From Sulfurospirillum sp. UCH001 (lineage in GTDB: Bacteria > Campylobacterota > Campylobacteria > Campylobacterales > Sulfurospirillaceae), in assembly GCF_001548035.1 (NCBI RefSeq), contig NZ_AP014723.1:868001-932000 (forward strand): a stretch of DNA of 64,000 nt, in the 5' to 3' direction. The position numbers and the translations under genes are program-made. The notes under the pieces are model-generated. The model had not been told where the DNA came from and did no database searches. It saw only the letters and a program-made list of their open reading frames with translations. Positions 60,151 to 64,000 of this stretch are shown piece after piece; the stretch's first letter is position 1, and each line of letters begins with the position of its first letter.

Positions 60151-61422
60151 ATGAGCGATATCGAAACGCTGCATAGTAATTACCAGCTGATTGAAAAAGC
60201 GATCAAGTATATCGATGCGCACTTTAAAGAACAGCCCTCCATCGATGTCATAGCAAGCAATATTGGTATGAGTAAGTACCATTTCATTAGAGTCTTTAAA
60301 GAGTACGTGGGCGTCACACCTATGCAGTTTTTACACTCGGTGACGCTGAATTATGCCAAAGAGCACATCAAAGAGTCGAAGTCCATTTTGGACAGTAGCC
60401 TAGATATCGGGCTTTCGAGTGTAAGTCGTTTGCATGAACTGTTTGTCAATTTAATCGGTGTGACCCCAAAAGAGTGGAGAGAAAAGGGCAAGGACGTTGT
60501 CATCACGTATGGCTTTGGATTAACCCCTTTTGGACAGGCGCTCATCGCCTATACCGATAAAGGTATCTGTTATTTAGGCTTTATTGACAACAATCAAGAG
60601 GCTATTTTTGCGAGGTTTAAAGAGTTGTGGGAAAATGCGAACTTGGTGCATGATGATCTAAAAGCACAAACCTACTTAGAAAATATTTTTATCAACAATA
60701 AAAAATACAACCTTTTAGTCAAAGGAACCAACCTTCAAGTCAATGTTTGGAAAGCACTGTTAAACCTTCCCAATGGGGTGATAGCAACCTATCAAGATAT
60801 CGCGAATTACATTGAAAAACCAAATGCCGTCAGAGCCGTTGCCAGTGCTATTGGAAAAAATCATATAGGCTATCTTATCCCGTGTCATCGTGTTATTGCC
60901 AAAAGTGGTGCGATGAGCGGGTATCGTTGGGGAATTGAGCGAAAGAAAATACTTATAGCGTATGAGTCAACCCATAAAGAAAATGCTGTAGAAGTACGAG
61001 ATGCAACACTCGAAGACGTACCTAGACTGTGTGCATTCATGAAGAGCGTTTCGCCCAAGAAGAAAGAGGATGAATGCGATCATGCTGCAATGCTTTCTCA
61101 TTGGATTGAAAATACACATAGCCATTCTCTGCTTCTAGCGATACAAGAGCAAGAAATCGTAGGTATGGTTACTCTTATGCACACCACATCCCTTTTATCG
61201 GGGGAGCGAAGTGCTTATGTGATGGAGCTGATTGTCTCGAAACAAAACGAACAGAGCGCTTTGAACGCATTGTTTGAATCCGCCATGTCTGTTTGTGCCA
61301 AAAAAGGGTGTCAAAAACTTGTTGTTTTGTCAAAAATATCGGATGCAAAACTCTATAAGACACTAGGCTTCAAACAGACACAAGAAGAAACGTTTGTATA
61401 CACGATCCCTTCAGACAAGTAA
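60151..61422 (+). CDS. Fusion protein: AraC-type HTH, Ogt/Ada DNA methyltransferase, GNAT-like domain, 423 aa
   Basis: Residues about 10-105 form an AraC-type pair of HTH motifs (IDVIASNIGMSKYHFIRVFKE, LSSVSRLHELFVNLIGVTPKEW). Residues about 110-275 are an O6-alkylguanine-DNA alkyltransferase with active-site PCHRV in GYLIPCHRVIAKSGAMSGYRWG, where Cys accepts the alkyl group. The last 140 residues look like a GNAT acetyltransferase (VRDATLEDVPRLCAFMKSV, GERSAYVMELIVSKQNE, YKTLGFKQTQEE). Ada-like proteins combine the first two for adaptive response to alkylation. The GNAT addition is unusual. It follows glyA by 24 bases, perhaps in the same transcript. Confidence 0.88.
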   Translation: MSDIETLHSNYQLIEKAIKYIDAHFKEQPSIDVIASNIGMSKYHFIRVFKEYVGVTPMQFLHSVTLNYAKEHIKESKSILDSSLDIGLSSVSRLHELFVNLIGVTPKEWREKGKDVVITYGFGLTPFGQALIAYTDKGICYLGFIDNNQEAIFARFKELWENANLVHDDLKAQTYLENIFINNKKYNLLVKGTNLQVNVWKALLNLPNGVIATYQDIANYIEKPNAVRAVASAIGKNHIGYLIPCHRVIAKSGAMSGYRWGIERKKILIAYESTHKENAVEVRDATLEDVPRLCAFMKSVSPKKKEDECDHAAMLSHWIENTHSHSLLLAIQEQEIVGMVTLMHTTSLLSGERSAYVMELIVSKQNEQSALNALFESAMSVCAKKGCQKLVVLSKISDAKLYKTLGFKQTQEETFVYTIPSDK

Positions 61423-61424
61423 GA

Positions 61425-63236
61425 TTAAGCCGCTAGTTTAAGGCGTTCTTTTTTCTCTTCTACGCTGATGGTAGCGCTTTCTTGATGTAAAAACTTGGAA
61501 AGTAACTTCGTCAGTGTATGTGAAATCTCAAAAAGCTCTTCAGCCACATTGGCAACCGCTTGCCCATTGCCTCGGTTGGTAACGCTGAGTGCTAGTGTTT
61601 CTTGCATTTGAGAAATAAGCGTATTGACATTATGAGAAACAGAGTGAGAGAGTGAAACGGCTTGGTTCGCGACACTAAGCGAATGGGTAATTTCATTTTG
61701 CGTATTCGTTGCGATTTGCCCTAAAGATGCCATTCGTTTACTGGTATCTTCCATTAGAATGCTTACATGATCGAGTCGTTTTGTATTTTTGACAACCCCT
61801 TCGATAATATGTTTTACAATGATGTCAATATTTCCCAAGCTCTCTTGTGTGCGTTCTGCAAGTTTTCGCACTTCATCCGCAACCACAGCAAAACCACGTC
61901 CATGCTCTCCTGCACGCGCTGCCTCAATGGCGGCATTGAGGGCTAAAAGATTGGTTTGTTCTGCAATTTCATCGATGAGGTTAAAGACATTTTTCATCTC
62001 ATCGACCTGTTTTGTAAGCTCTCTCATTTGTTGATTGACCGCATTTTGTTCACTTTGGCTCTCTTGAACATCGGTATGTAAGGCTTCCAAGTCCTTCATA
62101 AAATGCCCCATAACGCCCATGTTTTGTTTGAGAACATCTCTGGTTTGTTCACTCACGCCTTCTGATTCACTGAGTGTTTGTTTCAAAGTTGCTATAGGTT
62201 TACGCATGGTCTCAATACTGCTTTCTTGCGCATGGATTGTGCCTAAAAGTGTTTGAGACGTTTTTTGCAAGCTTTGCGCCGAATTATGGGCATGATGTCC
62301 GATGTCGCAGATACGAATAATCGTCTGTTCAACATTTGTAAATACGGAGCTAATAACACGTGCAATTCCATCTAACTCGTCTTTAGTGTCTGCAACCGTT
62401 TTAATTTTTTGACGAAAATCGATATGGTTAGAATCTTCAATGACGGTTTGCAAATAGCTTCTCATGTGCAGGGTTTCTACCACAATGAGTCGAATAGCAA
62501 AGAGTAATAAAAGCAACGTCAGTATAAAAACCAGAGCAGCGATACCTAAGTAGAAGGTGTAAGTATGATTGGCATCATGTAATGCTAAGAGCGCTTGATT
62601 ACTCTCTTCAAGCTCATTGGTGTCACGGGTAAGATTGGTATTAAGATGGCTAAGGTTGGCTTTCACTCCTGACATGGCCTGTTGCGTTTTATCATTAAAC
62701 GCAAGCGCTTCTTCAATAATTTTTCCCGTAATATCTTCAATCACCAAAGCAATATCTCGCACAGCATCTTCACTGGGATTGGTTCGCATGAGTTCTGCTA
62801 ATATGGTAAATTGCCCTGCATAGGGCGCTATAAAAGGGCGTTTGCCTGCAGGCGTGTTTTGCCATGCGATCAGATCGTCCATAAGACGCTCTAGCTTACG
62901 TTGTTGTGAAGGCTTGAAGTTGAGCGTAGAGAGATCATTGCGTATATTGCGCAACGTTGAGAGATCATTGTAAAGTTGTCCAACATCTTGCGCTTGTGTT
63001 TCAAGTGTGGAAAAATCATGAATGGTTTTAGTATTGACGTGTGTAGTTTCTACAAGGTTGTTTTTTAATGTATGTGATTTTGTAATTTGCTCATTAAAAA
63101 AATTTTGAGTATGAAAGTAGTTCATTCCATAAATGAGTCCCATAATAAGAAAAGAGACAAAAATCGTTAAAAAGCCGAGATAAAAACGATGCGCGATGGA
63201 AAGTTGTTTAAGATAGTGAATAAAAAGATGTGGCAT
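61425..63236 (-). CDS. Methyl-accepting chemotaxis protein, about 603 aa
   Basis: The ATG at 63236 is preceded by GGAGAC and is preferred over the in-frame TTG upstream. A membrane span ([20 protein letters not shown]) and a large periplasmic helical domain (about residues 40-220) are followed by a second span ([20 protein letters not shown]), a long coiled coil and the signalling tip [20 protein letters not shown] with [18 protein letters not shown]. It ends with KKERLKLAA. It relays an unknown signal to the chemotaxis array. The coiled coil in the cytoplasm is long compared with common receptors. Confidence 0.93.
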   Translation of the reverse strand: MPHLFIHYLKQLSIAHRFYLGFLTIFVSFLIMGLIYGMNYFHTQNFFNEQITKSHTLKNNLVETTHVNTKTIHDFSTLETQAQDVGQLYNDLSTLRNIRNDLSTLNFKPSQQRKLERLMDDLIAWQNTPAGKRPFIAPYAGQFTILAELMRTNPSEDAVRDIALVIEDITGKIIEEALAFNDKTQQAMSGVKANLSHLNTNLTRDTNELEESNQALLALHDANHTYTFYLGIAALVFILTLLLLLFAIRLIVVETLHMRSYLQTVIEDSNHIDFRQKIKTVADTKDELDGIARVISSVFTNVEQTIIRICDIGHHAHNSAQSLQKTSQTLLGTIHAQESSIETMRKPIATLKQTLSESEGVSEQTRDVLKQNMGVMGHFMKDLEALHTDVQESQSEQNAVNQQMRELTKQVDEMKNVFNLIDEIAEQTNLLALNAAIEAARAGEHGRGFAVVADEVRKLAERTQESLGNIDIIVKHIIEGVVKNTKRLDHVSILMEDTSKRMASLGQIATNTQNEITHSLSVANQAVSLSHSVSHNVNTLISQMQETLALSVTNRGNGQAVANVAEELFEISHTLTKLLSKFLHQESATISVEEKKERLKLAA

Positions 63237-63387
63237 AAATGTCTCCAAAACGAAAATTAAGATGAAGTTTAAATAAAATTGATTGCAAAATTATTACTTC
63301 GCTTATTTTTTAAACATTTTGTGCAACGCATTTACAACGAACCACCGATATACTTCAAATAGAGAATAGCCACTAAAAGGAGTGCTT

Positions 63388-64000
63388 ATGTCATTTAAAG
63401 CCAAGATTATCCTAACCATCTCCGTATTGATGTTTTTAAGTTTGAGTATCTTTAGCATGGTAAGCTATATGGATACGAAAAAGAACAGCATTATCCAAAT
63501 TGAAAATAGTTTGAAAATGGCATCGCGGGCATTGACAGATTATATTGATGTTTGGTCTGCAGGTAAAAAAAGCGGTATGGAAAGTTCTGCAAGAACATTG
63601 AGCGATATATCGACGATGGATGAAGCAGAAGTTCGTGCAAAACTTCAAGAGACAACCAAAACCTTGGGCGGTTTTGATACAACAGTAGGTTTAGAAACAG
63701 GAAAAGCGATTACCGGCACAGGCACACCACTCCCTGCTGGGTATGACCCAAGGGTTAGAGGCTGGTATAAGACGGTTAAGGCTTCTGGAAAAGTGGGCGT
63801 AACGGATGCGTATGTCGATGCTACCACCAATAAACTTATCGTCTCTTTTATGGCGCCAATTATTAAAAATGGAACATTTTTAGGAGCCGTTGTTATGGAC
63901 ATTGCTCTTGATACCTTAGTGAAAGCAACTGCAGATGTTAACTTTAATGGTGGGTATGGCGTACTGTTTGATACAAAACAAGTGATTATTGCGCACCCAA
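63388..64000 (+). CDS. Methyl-accepting chemotaxis protein with Cache sensor (3' end outside window)
   Basis: The frame begins MSFKAKIILTISVLMFLSLS after a GGAG site and runs open to the window end, so only about 204 residues are seen. The first membrane span is followed by a periplasmic dCache-type sensor: YDPRVRGWYKTVKASGKVGVTDAYVD is the ligand-pocket motif seen in amino-acid and carboxylate receptors. The rest of the sensor and the signalling domain lie beyond the window. Divergent from the neighbouring MCP. Ligand class is inference from the pocket motif. Confidence 0.9.
   Translation, partial: MSFKAKIILTISVLMFLSLSIFSMVSYMDTKKNSIIQIENSLKMASRALTDYIDVWSAGKKSGMESSARTLSDISTMDEAEVRAKLQETTKTLGGFDTTVGLETGKAITGTGTPLPAGYDPRVRGWYKTVKASGKVGVTDAYVDATTNKLIVSFMAPIIKNGTFLGAVVMDIALDTLVKATADVNFNGGYGVLFDTKQVIIAHP

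Overview
The window looks like a chromosomal segment of a free-living, respiratory member of the Campylobacterota, most like Sulfurospirillum. The basis is the low-GC coding style, groESL under a CIRCE operator, an fccABC-like periplasmic reductase cluster of the Wolinella type, Helicobacter-style cysteine-rich Sel1 repeat proteins, many chemoreceptors and c-di-GMP proteins. The genus is inferred from gene content; no search was run.

Layout. 1-3.5 kb: end of a YitT-type membrane protein, a small porin-like protein, and groES-groEL read leftward from a CIRCE-controlled promoter. 3.65-12.7 kb: a tRNA-Met(CAT) gene whose last 17 bases recur at 12698-12714. These repeats bracket a 9-kb AT-rich integrated element with a tyrosine recombinase at one end, a compact operon (HUH replication initiator, 84-aa probable ssDNA-binding protein, FtsK/HerA-type ATPase), lipoproteins and two Sel1 proteins. 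A decayed third Sel1 gene lies just outside. 13.6-24.4 kb: a patchwork with a Clostridium-like M20 amidohydrolase, a five-gene overlapping operon (35-aa membrane peptide, ferrochelatase, CrtI-like oxidoreductase, LytS-type kinase, LytTR regulator), a UbiB-like kinase, a large nested palindrome, gene fragments, and an IS3-family element that cuts an aldehyde dehydrogenase gene.

24.4-32.8 kb: a hemerythrin-PAS-PAS-GGDEF-EAL protein, then a Tat-exported flavoprotein reductase, a tetraheme cytochrome, an NrfH-like quinol dehydrogenase and a porin, and an OmpR-type regulator lacking the phospho-acceptor Asp. 33.2-46.6 kb: a complete Lap-type adhesin system (TolC-like protein, LapG-like protease, LapD-like c-di-GMP receptor, ABC exporter, HlyD-like adaptor, LuxR-type regulator and a 1488-aa adhesin with seven near-identical 297-bp repeats). 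It is followed by a 191-aa mini-protein that joins the adhesin's N-terminal module to its C-terminal secretion region but lacks the LapG cleavage motif.

46.7-51.4 kb (minus strand): five overlapping genes, namely circularly permuted ATP-grasp, alpha-E, transglutaminase-like, and two AstE/aspartoacylase-like proteins, one with its metal ligands lost. 51.6-64 kb: a transporter-like membrane protein, a chemoreceptor, a TetR plus paired SMR efflux genes, an ArsR-controlled Zn/Cd-type P-ATPase, glyA with an unusual leader, an AraC-Ogt-GNAT fusion, and two more chemoreceptors, the last cut by the window end.

The strongest candidates for something undescribed are the uncleavable mini-adhesin beside the Lap system, the ATP-grasp/alpha-E/transglutaminase operon with an active and a ligand-less AstE pair, and the Rep-SSB-FtsK integrated element.
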